Assembly (NCBI GenBank): GCA_021292165.1
Contig: CM037879.1
Location: forward strand, 284,616,272 to 284,680,271
DNA length: 64,000 nucleotides
Source of the DNA: Shinisaurus crocodilurus
Lineage: Eukaryota; Chordata; Lepidosauria; Squamata; Shinisauridae
Direction: 5' to 3'
Shown: piece by piece, positions 33,796-47,900 of the stretch
Numbering within the stretch: position 1 is the first letter of the stretch
How the letters are laid out: each line of letters opens with the position of its first letter
Position numbers and translations under genes: made by a program
Notes under the pieces: model-generated
Seen by the model: only the letters and a program-made list of their open reading frames with translations
The model's database searches: none
What the model was told of the DNA's origin: nothing

Positions 33796-33891
33796 AGCAG
33801 CCTTTCCCAACCTGGTGCCTGCCTGCCTGCCTGGGGATGATGGGAGTTGTAGTTCAACACACCCAGAGGGCAACAGGTTTGGGAAAGCTGC
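33796..33891. mobile_element. hAT MITE, family FB3
   Basis: Shortened copy; flanks cttTAgag / cttTAtaa. Near the KIN 3' end. Confidence 0.78.
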
Positions 33892-34441
33892 TTTATAAGC
33901 AGTTTGTCTCTACCCATATTTAGGTAGGCTCCCATCTCATTAGTTCTGCAACGATCACAGATGACTGTGCACTCACACAGTCTTTCTGGCAATGCCTTCC
34001 CATTCAACCCATAAGCTGGGTTTTAATCGGCCAGCTCGTCCTTTTCCTGCTGCCCTGGAGGTCACTCAGCCACCATCTCTCCTGTACTGTTCATGAGGGC
34101 TGTCGGAACCCTATACATGGCCCCCGTTCCCACCCCACCCCTTTTTTTTGGTGATACTGCACATAGGTATATGAGAAAGTCACGGAGGGGTTTGTAATAA
34201 GAGCTGAGTGGAAGAGGCACCTCACGAGGAACCGGGCCTTTTGCGCCATGCTAGCCAGGTCAGTGCAGGGCTACGCCCGAGGAAGATTTCGTATGCCCAG
34301 TTAGAGGTTCTCGAGGAAGAGAGGCCAATTTGGGTGATGGCTCCATCTCTTTCTCCCTTTCATTTTTGTCACCTTCCTGATACGATTAATGAACACGCCC
34401 ATGAAGAACTCTGTTCCGGGACAGCTCTGAGCTGGCCTAAC

Positions 34442-34577
34442 CCAGCCTTCCCCGACCTGTTGCCTTCCAGAGGTTTTGGCCATCAATTCCCATTGGCCCC
34501 AACCAACATGGCCAATGGTCAGGAATGCTGGGAGTTGTAGTCCAAAATGTCTGGAAGGCTCCAGGTTGGGGAAGGCT
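34442..34577. mobile_element. hAT MITE, family FB3
   Basis: Palindrome CAGCCTTCCCCGACCTGTTG...; flanks gccTAacc / gtcTAacc. Confidence 0.8.
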
Positions 34578-34828
34578 TGTCTAACCTGAAACTGATTCTG
34601 GCTATGTCAAAGTATGGCTAGGAGAACCCATCCGCAGCATCTACCCAGGCTCCAAACAGCCATAGGCATGTGCCCAAGCGTGGCCTGCTCTCCACACTTT
34701 CCCATTTTTTCCCTTTCCGACAGCACCTCCTCATGCTGGGACAGAGGCTACCAGGGGACCCCTCAGTTCCCGCAGAGGCTTATTGTCAAGCTCAACGAGT
34801 TGCTAGGTCGGGCCACTCATAAGCCCTA

Positions 34829-34968
34829 CAACAGCCTTCCCCGATCTGGTGCCCTCCAGATGTTTTGGACTACCACTCCCAACTTTCCTGACCATTGGGC
34901 CTTGCTGCCTGGAGACGATGAGAGTTGAAGTCCCAAACATCTGAAGGACACCACTTTGCCAAGGCTTC
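34829..34968. mobile_element. hAT MITE, family FB3
   Basis: Palindrome CAGCCTTCCCCGATCTGGTG...; flanks cccTAcaa / cccTAgag. Confidence 0.78.
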
Positions 34969-36130
34969 CCTAGAGCATGTGCAGAATCTCCTGTATGAGG
35001 TCCAAAGGGCTGCCCCATAGCTGTTTGGATCCTTTCCCCTTGAACCCCATCTTATTCTTGGACCCATATCTGTGCAGCAACAGTAACACAGACATTTTAT
35101 GGTTGGAGAGTAGAGAGTATGCCCAGGTAGCTGCAGACGTGTGTTTAAACATCCTATTTTCTGCATCTGGTCCTCCATTCTTCCATCTCACTGCTCTGCC
35201 CCAAACACAGGTATCATCTTCAGTAGATTTGTAAAAAATATATATATGTATAATGACTTGTACAGTGACTTTTTATTGCCATTTAGAAATGAACAAGTGA
35301 ATCTTTGTGGGTGTGATGTTTTCTTTAACAATGTGTCTGCTGGTGGTGAGGCCTCTTGAGTTAACGAGTTTCTCTCTCAGCAATGGAAAGTGTAAAATGG
35401 GTCAGCTTGAGGTTTCCTTTCCGACGTTCTCATGACTGTCAATCAGCTGGAAAGTCTAAACTTGATTTCAGAAAGAGATTTGTTTTATCCCTTCCCTGAT
35501 TCGGCTCTTGACTGTATGAGTGGACCACAACAGCTGGGCTACCATAAACCTTCCTGAAGTGAATGAAGATTGCAGTCTCAGTAATTTTAATTCACTACCT
35601 TCAAGGTTTTAAAGTTTCAACATTCAGATTTTGAAATACGAATATCATTTGGTGGGGGAGAACCACAAAAAATGCAGATGTATTACTGGAGCCTGAGCAC
35701 CCATCTCTGGTGCTATAAAGTTGGTTCCTAGTTTCACTCTATTTCATTGTGTGAAATTTCAGCTTTTGAATTTTGGAGCAAAACATTCTTGACTGGAAAT
35801 CTGATTAAATTTTGAATTTGAAATATTTAAATGATTCAAATTTCAACTCAGGTGTGCTCGGTTTTTAAAATTTCAGACCCTAGATATCTACAGGCCTGGA
35901 CACTTTCACCAGATGCTTGCCACAACCCAAGCATTGCCTAAAAGCACCATGAGAGTTGCTTGGTTTGAGCTGACTTCCCATGGCCAACCTTCCAGAGTTT
36001 GGGAGTGATCTGGATTTATGGTACAATATCTCAGGCATGATCCTTTCCAGTGCAAGGGTGTTGCGCTCAGAGAGGATTTCAACAGGGCCTTCTTTCACAC
36101 CCACCAAGCAGACTGGCACAGATACAAGAA

Positions 36131-36620
36131 GCGATGGGGAAGGCCCCCAGCTTGGTGACGGAGCACCCGCTTTGCATGATGAAGGTCCAAGGTTCAATTC
36201 CCAGCATCTCCAGGTAGGGCTTCAAAAAACTCGTGTCTGCTAGTCAGTTTAGATCAGGGGTGGGCAACTCTGGGAGGTCCGCGGGTCATTTTCACCCCCT
36301 GGACTGCCCCTGCAAGCCACAACACACACACACACACGGGTGAAGACAATGGGGAGAAATGAAAAAAAGAAAGATATCCATAGCTGCTACAGAGACCCCA
36401 AAGGGTCAAAATTAGCTTGTTTGCAATATTCACCCTTTTGGCATCTGTAGCAGCTCCAGGCACCATTTTGTTTGTTCAAAAATAAGTTTTAAAATCTTTT
36501 GTTTCGGGAGCCCCCCTGAATTTTGGGGATGGCGGGGGCCGCATGTTGCCCACCCCTGGTGTAGATAATGCCAAGCTAGATGGACCAATGGCCTAACTTG
36601 GTGGACAGCAGCTTCCTACA
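36131..36620 (+). mobile_element. tRNA-Ala-like SINE split by a hAT insertion
   Basis: The head at 36131-36246 and the tail at 36567-36620 are separated by the 36255-36558 element. Confidence 0.8.
36255..36558. mobile_element. hAT (Buster-type) nonautonomous element inside a SINE
   Basis: Ends CAGGGGTGGGCAAC and its complement, with target duplication gttTAgat / gtgTAgat. It splits the tRNA-Ala-like SINE 36131-36620. Confidence 0.85.
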
Positions 36621-36659
36621 CTCCACGCTGGGACAGTGCAGAGAGTTCTGTGTGCATCC

Positions 36660-36945
36660 GTCTAGGAAGGAACATAGGAAGCTGCTGCCTTATTCTGAGT
36701 CAGACCCTTGGTCCATCTAATCCAGTATTGTCTACACTGACGGGCAGCGGCTCTCCAGGGTTTCAGGCAGGATTCTTTCCTAGCCCCACCTTGAGATGCT
36801 GGGAATTGAACCAGGGACCTTCTGCCAGTCAGGGTCAACAATACTGGGCTAGATGGACCAATGGTCTGGCTTGGTAGAACACAACTTCCTGTGTCCCCAT
36901 GTTGGCAAAGCATGTGCTCTACCACTAAGCTATGGACCTTCCCCA
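36660..36945 (-). mobile_element. rearranged tRNA-Ala-like SINE cluster
   Basis: The body and head are on the minus strand. A plus-strand tail (ACAATACTGGGCTAGATGGA) lies between them, so two copies are fused or one is rearranged. Confidence 0.65.
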
Positions 36946-37670
36946 TTTACTGCCATTTTCCATGTGGTGGAAGTTCCAGAGCTCAAGTAACTCGGAAGTG
37001 CTGATAGCGTGAGGGCTGGGTGCGGATATGCGAGGAGGCATGAAGCAACCTCCCCAGAATGTCCTGGCACGTGGCTTCTTGTGTGTTTGACCATATGTGG
37101 GTGGAACGGGCAGAGGAGAAACTGAGCTCCTAGATCCTTGTGGGGCTTCCTCTGGCTCCTGTACTCTGTCCTGGTAGGCAAGGATCACGCCTGTAGTACT
37201 TGAATGGGCATTCTATTGTCGATTTCTTTACATGATAGTTATGCCCCATGGGCCCTCAGGGTGGGACAGGTTAAACTATGGGGGGGGGGGGAGACATCTA
37301 TGGTCCTCCTTGTAACACTGACATCCTGCCTCAAAACCCCGGAGGTTGCATGAGACCTTATTTTAGGTAAGTTACACAGGATCGGTTGGCGCCCGGGAGG
37401 CTTCAGCTGACAAACTGAACAGAATACATGATCCCAATAGAGAGCTTTTTTATTTTATTTGAAAATATGGTATTTGTCCTGTCAAGAGAGTAAATGTCTG
37501 ATGTTCGACAGCCAACCTTACCCGGGCTTACTTTTCAAGCTCAGTGTTGCACGTGGGCTGGTTTTGGGTTTTCCCTCTTCTGCCATGGTGGCCTCAACAG
37601 CATCAAGGGTGGTCACGAAGTGGAGATGAGAGTGGAGAAGTTTGCCGTCTTCGGGGGGGGGAAGGGGGGC

Positions 37671-37676
37671 TTTATT
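37671..37676 (-). terminator. ITIH2: ITIH2 candidate poly(A) signal
   Basis: AATAAA about 190 nt after the stop codon. Two more overlapping AATAAA copies lie at 37449-37459, so a longer 3' UTR is also possible. Confidence 0.6.
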
Positions 37677-37861
37677 ATGCTGAAGCAGGCAGCGCAAGGT
37701 CTGCAGGCTGTATATATTGCCTGCCGAGGCTTTTCTCTTGCAAAAGGTTGATCACCTGGAAAGATGGGTCCACAAGTGAATTGCTGGAGGAGCAGTGTGA
37801 ATCAAAGCCTTGGCCAATCAGACGTGGGCTGTTTCCTACCCCTGTTTTCGGCCGGAGCCCC

Positions 37862-38009
37862 TCAGAGACGCTTCAGATAGCTATACAAAGTAGGGACGAG
37901 GTAATCACTGTAGTCGCCGTCAAGGAAGCCTTTCCCGTTATTGTGCACAAACCAGCAATGAACGCCGGTTCCAAATACGCGATCCAAGCGGTAGTCTTTT
38001 TGTAGGCCT
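37862..38009 (-). CDS. ITIH2: ITIH2 last exon (stop codon)
   Basis: It encodes [36 protein letters not shown] and [12 protein letters not shown], then TGA at 37862-37864. Acceptor CACTCAAG; phase with the previous exon gives Arg-Gly at the join. Confidence 0.97.
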
Positions 38010-41000
38010 CTTGAGTGGGGAAACAAACAAAAAAACACCGTGATAATAAATGACAAAGATGAACTCGAGAACAGAGGGGCCATGGAAAAGTTTTCTTAGA
38101 CTGGAGGCAGAATTACAAAGCCATTCCTCCCCCTGTGATATGGAAGCTAGTTGCTTTTGTCCCACCACCATCAGTACTCAGAAGTTTGTAGTGAAACGAT
38201 GCTCCTTCTCCAAGGGAAATTACTGTTTAGGGATTACCCCTGTTGCATAATGTATTCTGAACAAAAAGCTTGGGTTTGAGGTTAAACAACATGCTCTAAT
38301 TTGTGTATAAGCAAAACTACATCTTTCACACATGCGTCCCGCTCTTGGAGCGTCTACAGCAGCGGGGCAGAATCTTAGGACCGGAAGCTAAATCCAGCCC
38401 TCTGGGGGTCCCTAAAAGAATTCCCTTTCTCCTAACCGCCAATCTTTTGGTGGCTTCCTGGCTTTTGTGCAGTCGTCCCCCCCTCATGATAAAAGGTTGA
38501 AATGCCTCTCTTAAGGCTTAGTTACTGGCAGTAAGAGCTTTAAGCTAAAATATGTGTGTGTGTGGGGGGGGGGGTTGTTGTTGTTTTGCCCCAACCCTTT
38601 TGCCTTAAATCCAACCCACTTCTGGAATATGGCCCCCGAGAGCTTCTCTGAAATGGAATTTGGCCCTCAGACTGAAAGAGGTTCTGTGCTGCTGCTATTG
38701 TACAAGACTTGTTTTCAGTCAGCTCAGTGTCAGGATATGCTCAGCTGGCACAGTGCCGCAACTCCATCTGGTGGCCTGATGGAGAAGGCAGGCAAGTACA
38801 CCTGCAAATACTCGCAGGGTTAGTACCAGACTGGTAGGTGTTTGCAGGGTCAGAGCAGGCCACTCATGCAGACCAGCTGGGAGCCGCAGGAAGCCCTATA
38901 AGAGGCTTCCTGTTCCTGTTCACCTTTGCCACAACAACATGAGTCATTGTGGTGCTTGCAACCAGTTCCTGACTCTGTTACAAATGATGATCCTTACCTT
39001 TCCCATGCTTGACCTTTGCCTGCCTTCTGACCTATGCTTCTGCTTCTGGCTCCACCATGCCTTGTACATATCTGACCCGCACTTGTTCCTGGACTACACA
39101 TCTGCTTCTGGTCCTGCCATGCCTCGCTTGTTCCTGGACTGTGCTTCTGCCTCCGGCCCCGCCTCACCCTGCCTGTGTTTGATCATCACTTGCCTTGGAC
39201 TCTGCCTTCCCCCCTGGCCCTTCTTCCACCTCCATCGCCCCTGGCCTTGGTGGTCCAGCCAAGGATACCTGCCACTCACGTCCTGAGCCTGACATCAGGT
39301 GCCTTACCTGGTGACCGTGAGCTTGTGGCCTTTCACATCCATGGTGGCTTCCGATTTCCCTTGGCCAGGCCGTTCATTGTAGATTAGCACATCTGGTTCA
39401 AGCATGAATTGACCTGGTGAAGGAGAGTTTTGCCAATGTTTCTGAAAGTTCATCTTCCTGGTCACCTATGCTCTCATGCCTTCCCCAACCTAGCACACTC
39501 CAGAGGCGTTGGACTGTAAGTTCCATAATTCCCAGCCAGCATGGCCAATGGCCATGCCGACAGGGGATTCTGGGACTTGCAATCCAACACTTCTGGAGGG
39601 TGTCTGGTTGGGGAAGGCCCTTCGAACCTCACTCTTAACTGTAACCAAATTTTACAAACGTGCAACAGCATCACCCTGCATTCCTTGCTCCCTATCTCTG
39701 GTCCCTTCCCTGCCTCTGCTTTTCCTCCACTTTCTGCGTAAGCTCCTTAAGAACAGGGATCTATCTTACCTTTGTCCAATGTACACCTGTGGTGCAATTA
39801 TAACAGCAGCTACTACTGCTGTATCTACGACCTTCTGAGAACCCATCCCGCCATTTCAGAAAGCCTCATGGTAGAATTCCATTATTCTGAAGGGAAACTG
39901 CCACCTTCGGCCCAAAAGGCTTAATAAGTCCTCCTTTTCTGCTCCTGTTTTTAAATTATTCTTATTTCCTCTTTCCCCAGTATCTCGGTCTCACTCTGCC
40001 ATGTATACACCCAGCAATAGAACTGCCTCCCCCGCCCCCCGGAGAACTTTACCGATTAGGCCGTGCGTGCTGGATGAGAAGTTGTTTGCAGGTGGAACGT
40101 AGATTCCCAGGAAGTCAACGTTGACAGGATGTTTCTTCCACACACGGTGAAGCAAAACCATGAACGACAGGTCCTCATCAACAGTGATTGTGACATTGCT
40201 GTCTTTCTTCACAGAGACAAGCACTCTAGGAGAAGTAATCGAGCAAAAGGATGAGTGGCATTCCTAGATCTCGACTCGGAGACCTCTTCAGCTGGGTGTT
40301 TGAGGGCCCGTTGGGGATCAAATTGAACCCAGCCGTGGTCCCCAGAGCCTGTCAAGCACTATCTCGGTTGGAACATGACGACATCACCACTTTATATCTG
40401 TGCTTCCTGCTAAAAAAGGAAAGGTCTCCGAGCCATATGGTGTTACTGGGGAAGGAGCGTAGCTCTGTGGCAGAGCATATGTTTTGCATGCCGAAGGTCC
40501 CAGGTTCAATCCAGTTAAAAGAGATCAGGCAGAGATCGGGCATCTCCAGTTAAAAGGGATCAGGTAGGAGGTGATGGGGAAAACTTGGTCAGCCTGAAAC
40601 CCTGGAGAGCTGCTGTCAGGGAAGAGGAGACAATATTAAGCTGGGTAGACAAATAGTCGGACCAGGTCTAAAGTAGCCTCCTATGTTCTTGTTTGTACGT
40701 TAGCCCTGAAGGCTGCCCTTTCATGCCACAAGCTGGGACACCAATCCATGCATGGATTTACTCCTATGGCGAGCTGGCACATGCACCCACAAGTATCCCT
40801 GCATCCATCTTTGCCCACATGGGACCGCAAATGCTCAAGGAGCAGCACGGAGACAAGGTGCAAATCGGAAGAGTTGAGGATCGCTGGCAAGGACACAGCC
40901 TAAATTGGCCTTCTCCGACCTGGTGCCCTCCAGATAATTTGGACAACAGCTCCCAGCATCCCTGATCATTGGCCATGCTGGCTGGGGCTGATGGGAGTTG

Positions 41001-43107
41001 AAATCCAAAACATCCAAGAGACACCCAGTCAGGGAAGGCTGCCTAAATGAACTCAGAAGTGATTAGAATGTGTTTCCCCATTGAGGGATCGATATGCCTA
41101 GACAAGGCCTGATGTGTTGGTAGTCCAGTCTTCCATTTACCTCCTCCGAATGAGGCTTCCGGTGTCAGACCAGGAGAGGGAAGTGCTGGAGGCGCCGTCC
41201 TTCAAGGTGATGGCCTCAGTGCTGACCTCGACCTTTAAGCCTTTGTTTTCAAAATGAAACCCGATCTTGCCAAAGTAGGTCCTCAGTTTATTATTCAAGG
41301 GCTTCTTGGCTCCAATGAGCTGCCCGTTAACAACAATCCCTACAAAAAACGAAACCATTCAATGTCCTTGCAAAGTCCAACATGATATCTCGGGTTGTTT
41401 TCACATATTATCAGACGTGTATCTCTGGGTTGAAAATGTGTGTCCTCTGGACGAGTATTTGTACAGCAGCGTGAGTGCGCATCAATCGGTTATCCCACAT
41501 AAGTGTCTGCTTCCAGATTCATACAAAAAGACATCTGTGTACAGCTGAAACAAGTTATTTATATAATGGTGTGCAGGGAGATTCTCCCATTAAATTTGCC
41601 TGCAAAAATTGTTTTCAAATTCATTTAAGTTTGGAGCTCAGGCTGGGGAGCTCATGCCTGCTCTCAGCTCCTGAAGAGACCTTCAGCCAGCCAGGGAGAA
41701 CTATATTCTCCTGGATCAGACCAAAATGGCACCCCAAAAACACGTGGCTTAGTGAGATGAACTCTTGGTCTGATCCAGCATGGCTCTTCATATGTACTTA
41801 CTGTAACTGACACATCAGTATGCTTTCTTTTGTTGTTGTGAACCGCCCAGAGAGCTTCAGCTGTTGGGAGGTATAGAATAAATCCTCATCCTCTCAGGGT
41901 GAGGGAGAATATTCAAGGTCCCTCTGTTTATTATTGTTATTGTTATCATTACTGCTTGACTTGATGAGAGTCCTGTTAGCATTTGCTCTGCGCCAGCGTG
42001 TCTGTTACACTCCTTCAGACACTGTCTGCTCATCCCCGGACTGGCCAAGTACCATCCTGTTCCCCCACTAAGCCGCTTAGAGCTTTTCGACACAAGGCTG
42101 TCAATCCACCATATCTACCTTCAGTTTCCTCACCGAGTTGAGACCCGAGCACTACACAAAGGGTGTTTCCTTCCCTGCTTTTCCACTACATAACCTCTAG
42201 GTGGCACTGTGGTATAGCGGGACAACACAATGACACACGTGGAAAAATGTTTTCTTTCACTTTCACAAATAATACTGCTCTTAAAAAAGCTCTCTGAAAG
42301 AGCGGTTTAAAAATAAAAGTGAAACTGGAGGGTCATGGTGTCATCTAAAGAACCCATAAACAACCATGAGCACACGATAAATGCCTCGTATAGAACAGCT
42401 CTTAGGCTCTACCCATGCCCTACCAAGCACTGTATCCTGATCTGCCAAGCACCACTTCTTAGCTCCCAGGCTCTACCCCTTAGTGTCTCAGGGTCTGAAG
42501 CAGCCCAGGAGACCCACAAACCTGGCAACTGGCCTCAAAGAGGCCAATGTATTGCAATCCAGGGAGAACTCAACAGAACAACAAGGTATTTAACGGCATA
42601 TGATAGAGCATTTATGTCAGCTGTCTGTTTAACATGTCTAGTATTTTTTATTGAAATTGCTCTTAGCTGTTTACATTGTTTTAAATTTTGTATATTGAAA
42701 TTTTATGTCATATTTTATTATCTGTATTTCTCATTTGTCATCTTATGAATTGTTGTGAACCGCCCAGAGAGCTTCGGCTGTTGGGTGGTATAGAAATGAC
42801 ATAAACAAACAGCCCTTTAGTCTGTTTCAGGTTCAACCCTCTGATTCCCAGAAACCTTTTCCAAGCTCCACCTTTTTATGTTTCTTTCTAAACATACAAG
42901 ATGGTGCTTTATTCTTACCAGACTCAGCATCTGAAATTAAATTCAGGATTGTACCGGGTTCAGAATCTATATTGAAGCAGACGTTCTTCTGTTGCCTTGG
43001 TAGGCTGATGATAAAATGAGGATCATTGTCCACTAGAAGCAAAAACAAATGGTGCATATTCAGTGAAAAAGGCCAAGGGCATTTGCTAAATACATCTCTT
43101 TCATTGC

Positions 43108-43152
<45 letters not shown>

Positions 43153-43478
43153 ATGAGGTACATCCACTAAAGCAGGGCTCTCTAACCTTGGATCCCCATA
43201 TGTTGCTGGCCTACAGCTCCCAGCATACCCAGCCAGTATGGCTAATGGAAAGGGATTCTGGGAGCTGTAGTCCAGCAACATCTGGGGACCCAAGGTTGGA
43301 GAGCCCTGCACTAAAGGATTACAGACTGGTCATACAATTATATTGATTTCCGGAGATATTATAAGCACTTGACATCTTGGATTGTCATTTGTCCCACAAA
43401 GAAGGATCACTAGGTGGCAGGCCCTAACAGTGAGGTTCATGGAACACCATCCATCTGCAAGGCACTTTACAGAATATC

Positions 43479-43513
<35 letters not shown>

Positions 43514-44939
43514 TAGGACCTTGCTCCAAGGAGCTTACAATCTAAATTTTTGACCACAATTGAGGTGGAGGGAACAAAAATAATAGAGGAGGAGAAGAAA
43601 TGGGTGTTCAAAAGTCTACCCCTCTAAGACAGCATTTCCCTTGTATCTCTCCTCCCCATTGCATTTCTATAAATTCCCTTCTCTTTCCTAACAGGTCATT
43701 TCAACCCTATCAAACCTGCTTCTCTTCCATGGATGACTCCTTTGTCATTGTGGGAAAGAAGAAAAGCTTTTGCAGTTGTTACGCAATTGTGGCATTTGAA
43801 TCACAAGTGACTGACCGCCCTTGCCTTGCTGTGATTGTCTGCCTGCCCTCTGCAAAATAATTCCTCATCCACCCACCCAGCCACTAACAATGGCAAAGCA
43901 ACTAGCACAGGCAACAAAGTGGGAGCATCACACAAGCAGGTGGATCCCAAACCTGCCCTCAAGCACTTGGGAAGGAGATGAAGAGAATTCACAGCAGTTT
44001 TATGAAAGAATCTGTTGAAGAATCTGTTCACGCTCCACAACACACTTCACGGGTGCAACTAGGAGTTGTCTGCTGAAATATAACAACAACAAAATCCCAC
44101 CCCCAAAACCTTCCCCAAGAGAAAGCAGAAATGACAACATAAGGGGGAAATGCATCTTGAACATGATCTTGGAACGTATTCTTCCAATACCTTATAAACC
44201 ATACCCAGTTATGAGTGCACTGATTTGTCCATGAACCACTGTGGTTCCTCACAAAGCATTAATTTTGGCATAAGCGGTGGCAGACGACATTCCTTCGGAC
44301 TGTTCCAGCAGACGTGGCACCTCAGCAACTCGCAACCGCCAGCAAATCCCAACCTTTTGCATCCATTAGAGCAGCCTTCTCCAACTTGGTGCCCTCCGGA
44401 TGTTTTGGACGACAACTCCCAGAATTCCAGACCATTGGCCACGCTGGATGAGGCTGATGGGAGCTGAAGTCCAAAATATCTGGAGGGCACTAGGCTGGGG
44501 AAGGCAGAAGCTGCTTTATATCGTTCTTGGGATTTTAGGGTCGAAAAGGATGCCGGAGATCGAATCCCAGAGCAACCCCCACCATTTTGTCCAGTTTATT
44601 TGTTTGTTAAAATATTTCCATCCCACCTTTCAGACCCTCAGCGGGGTTAACTACTTTATTACAAACATGCAGCCATAAAATGACGCACACAAAACACACA
44701 CAAAAATAAGAGCAGTCAATGACGAAGGAAGGAAGATTCTCTGCCAGAGAAACACCAAGGCATTCCCCATTCCATATTCACATCCTTCCCTAAAGAAACA
44801 ACACAACCACCATCTCATGATCTTCTTCCTCCCCCCAAGTTGTAACTCACCAAGGCACACGCTTTGCCATATTCAAGTGCAGCCTCCTTACAAATGCAGT
44901 CACTCCCACACTCACATGTGTTCCCATATGAAGAAAAGT

Positions 44940-44974
<35 letters not shown>

Positions 44975-47900
44975 CCTAAAGCAGCATTCCCTCCCTTATT
45001 CCAATCCCAGCACCTGAAAGTTACTTGGAATGAAGTAGAACCTGAGATATGACGCCTTTTGGCCTTTTGCTATGGCACAACACAGCAGCTGCAGGACACT
45101 TCATAGATAGATTTCATAGATAGAGTTGGAAGGAGCCTACAAGGCTCTCGAGTCCAACCCCCTGCTCAATGCAGGAAACTAGAGGAGGGGTCTCCCATCC
45201 TAGTAATAACCAGGCCTGACCCTGCTTAGCTTTCCACACTCAGACAAGCTGAGCCAGCATAAGCCACAGGCCTGTGCTGAGGCCGGGGACAAACAGGCCT
45301 GTTGCCTTCTTATTGTAGGGATTGGGCGCAACACCTCTGCAGACATGCCACAAGAAGACATGACAACTGATTCTGAGTCAGAGGGTGGAGGAAGGTGTTG
45401 TGGAGGCACCAAGGGTGTGGGAGCGGAGACACAGGGGAGGAAATAGCAGAGACACGGCGAGAATGGCAGAGGCACGAGGGAGGAAACCCAGCTGTCATCT
45501 AAATTATTGGGGGACAGCCAAGCCGGGGGGCCCTGAACCGGTGGGAAGGGCAGGCTCCTATCAAAGGGGTGGGAATACAAAATTAGGTGTCAGATGAAAA
45601 GGCAGGGGCAACGCAGGGTCACGTGGTGGTGCTCAAAGAGACTTACTGCCAGGGAGGTGACCCTGTGGAAAGACCCACCTTGAGGGAGGGACTTGGTAGC
45701 CCGCTCAGTCTGAGAAGGGCAAGCCATAGTGGATGGTGTCAGTTTTGTGACAACTCTCTTTCATGAAGCTCTAACCCAGGGACCTAACTGAAGCTTATGA
45801 GGCACTGTGTTATGCAAGGCCTGCCTGGAACTTTTGTCTCTTTTGGCTGCATGGGGATACAGTCTGTAGCCTGAGGCAATGCTTGTTTGTGTGTAGTTTG
45901 CATAATAAAGGTAATTGACTAGAAATATGACTTGACAGCTTGACTACAGAGAGAGCCAGGGGCCAGGCACATGACCCCTGTCCTGCTTGTGGGCTTCCTA
46001 GGGGCATCTGGCCACTGAGGGGGGAGCAGGGTGCTGGACTAGAGGGACCTTTAATCTAACGCAACAGGGCTCTTCTTAAGTGTATGTTAATTAATTACTT
46101 ACTTAATTAATTAATTAGATTTATACCCCGCCTTTTTTCCTGCAAGGAACCCAAGGTGGCTTACATAATCCTCTTCCTCCTCTCCACTTTATCCTCACAA
46201 CAACCCTGTGAGGTAGGTTAGGCTGAGAGTCAGTGACTGGCCCAAAGTCACCCAGTAAGCTCCATGGCTGAGCGGGGACTAGAACCCGGATCTCCCGAGT
46301 CCCAGTCCCAACACTCTCACCACTACGCCACACTGGTTAACCTTAACCTCTTTCAGTCCAAAGACCAAATTCAATTTTGGAGAACTCTTGGGGGCCGCAT
46401 TCCAGTGGTGAGCAGCAGGGCCAAAGGCAAAAGGGGTGTGGACAAAGGCAAAAGCTAGCATATTTAGCTTAAAAGCTCTTACTGCCAGTAGGGTGGCCAG
46501 GTATACAGAATTATGCCTGGTGTGGAGAGAAAGTGGATAGGAAGACATTTTTCTCCCTCTCTCATAATACTAGAACCCAAAGGGGTCATCCCATGAAGCT
46601 GATTGGTAGGAGGTTCGGGACAGATAAAGGGAAGTCCTTCTTCCCACAGCGGATAGTTCAACTATGGAATTCACTTCCGCAAGATGTAGTGATGGCCACC
46701 AATTTGGAGGGCTTTCAAAGGGGATTGGAGGACAAATTCATGGAGGACAAGGCTACCGATGAGTACTAGTCCTGATGGCTATCTGCTACCTCCAGGATCA
46801 GAGGCAGTGTGCCTATGTACATCAGTTGCTGGGGAACATGGGTGGGAGGGTGTTGTTGCACTCATGTCCTGCTTGTGGGTTTCCCGCGGGCAGCTGGTTG
46901 GCCACTGTATGAACAGGGTGCTAGGCTAGAGGGACCCTTGGTCTGATCCAGCATGGCTCTTCTTACGTTCTTATGTTCAGGTGTCCTACTTTACAAAGGA
47001 CAAATCCTTGATTTCAAGAGCTGTTTGAGGACAGTCTTCGTTCTATTTCAAGGGCTGTTCAGTCTAACTCTGGTTTAAAGTCAGAACCATCAGAAGGGGG
47101 AGCAAAAGATCCTGGAAGTTGCCCATCCACAGTTGGCATGTGGACAGCAGACTGAGCAGGCACACATCACCTGGTCAGTCTTCTCCACTATGGTGAGCTA
47201 TACTGCATTTCTCTTTAAATTATAGCTATTATTTCTATATGAAACCACCAATCAGTGATCAGGGGAAAGGGGCGTGGCCTTTCTGGGAACCCCAGAAGGC
47301 CAAACTGGGACCCCCAAGTGCCTGGATTTAGTCTGCAGGGCTGAGGTTCATAAGCAGCTCATGTGCTAATCCATGAGCTGCTTATAACAGGGTAAAAGCA
47401 ACCCTATTTGTGTTGCAGATTCAAGAGGATGGGAGGTGACCCCATGTGGCGTAACACCACAATTCAGTTCCCTGGTGTATGTTTGCGTTAGTATGTTTAG
47501 TGAGAATAGTAGGTTGAACTGAGTGGGTGTGGTTTGTGATGTCTTAGAAAGGGTGGGGGGAGGAGTATATAAGGAGTGTGTGGTGATGTCAGAGAGGGAT
47601 TTTTACAGTCTTCTTACAGTGATTCTTACAGATATTCTTGTCTAGTCTGGCAGGAGTTTTGAGAGAAATTAGTGCTTGTCTGAAGAGTGGAAGAATTTAG
47701 AGTTATAGGGACTTAGGATAGTTACAGAGTGTTTGGTGTAGGCAGGTTTAAAGTTATCTTCTTGAACTAAGATTTTGTGAACTAAAATAAACTTATTTTT
47801 ATTTTGTTTGCTACCCAAATCCTACGTGTCAGCTTGGCATTATTAATTGGCATTACTGTTAAACCTACACACACACCTCTTTATACCCACTGTAGAATAT

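Larger units (their letters stand above)
33355..37440. other. KIN 3' UTR and intergenic DNA between convergent KIN and ITIH2
   Basis: KIN and ITIH2 are transcribed toward each other. The space holds the KIN 3' UTR of unknown length and a 17-bp perfect hairpin at 33665-33707. It also holds hAT palindromes near 33.8, 34.5 and 34.9 kb, two tRNA-derived SINE remnants near 36.1-36.9 kb, and an inserted Buster-type element at 36255-36558. Positions 35000-35880 are A+T-rich with nothing recognised. Confidence 0.6.

Noticed and set aside
43026..43060. CRISPR-like or clustered repeat arrays
   Set aside because: The regular repeats in the window are microsatellites or dispersed eukaryotic transposons; no spaced direct-repeat array exists.
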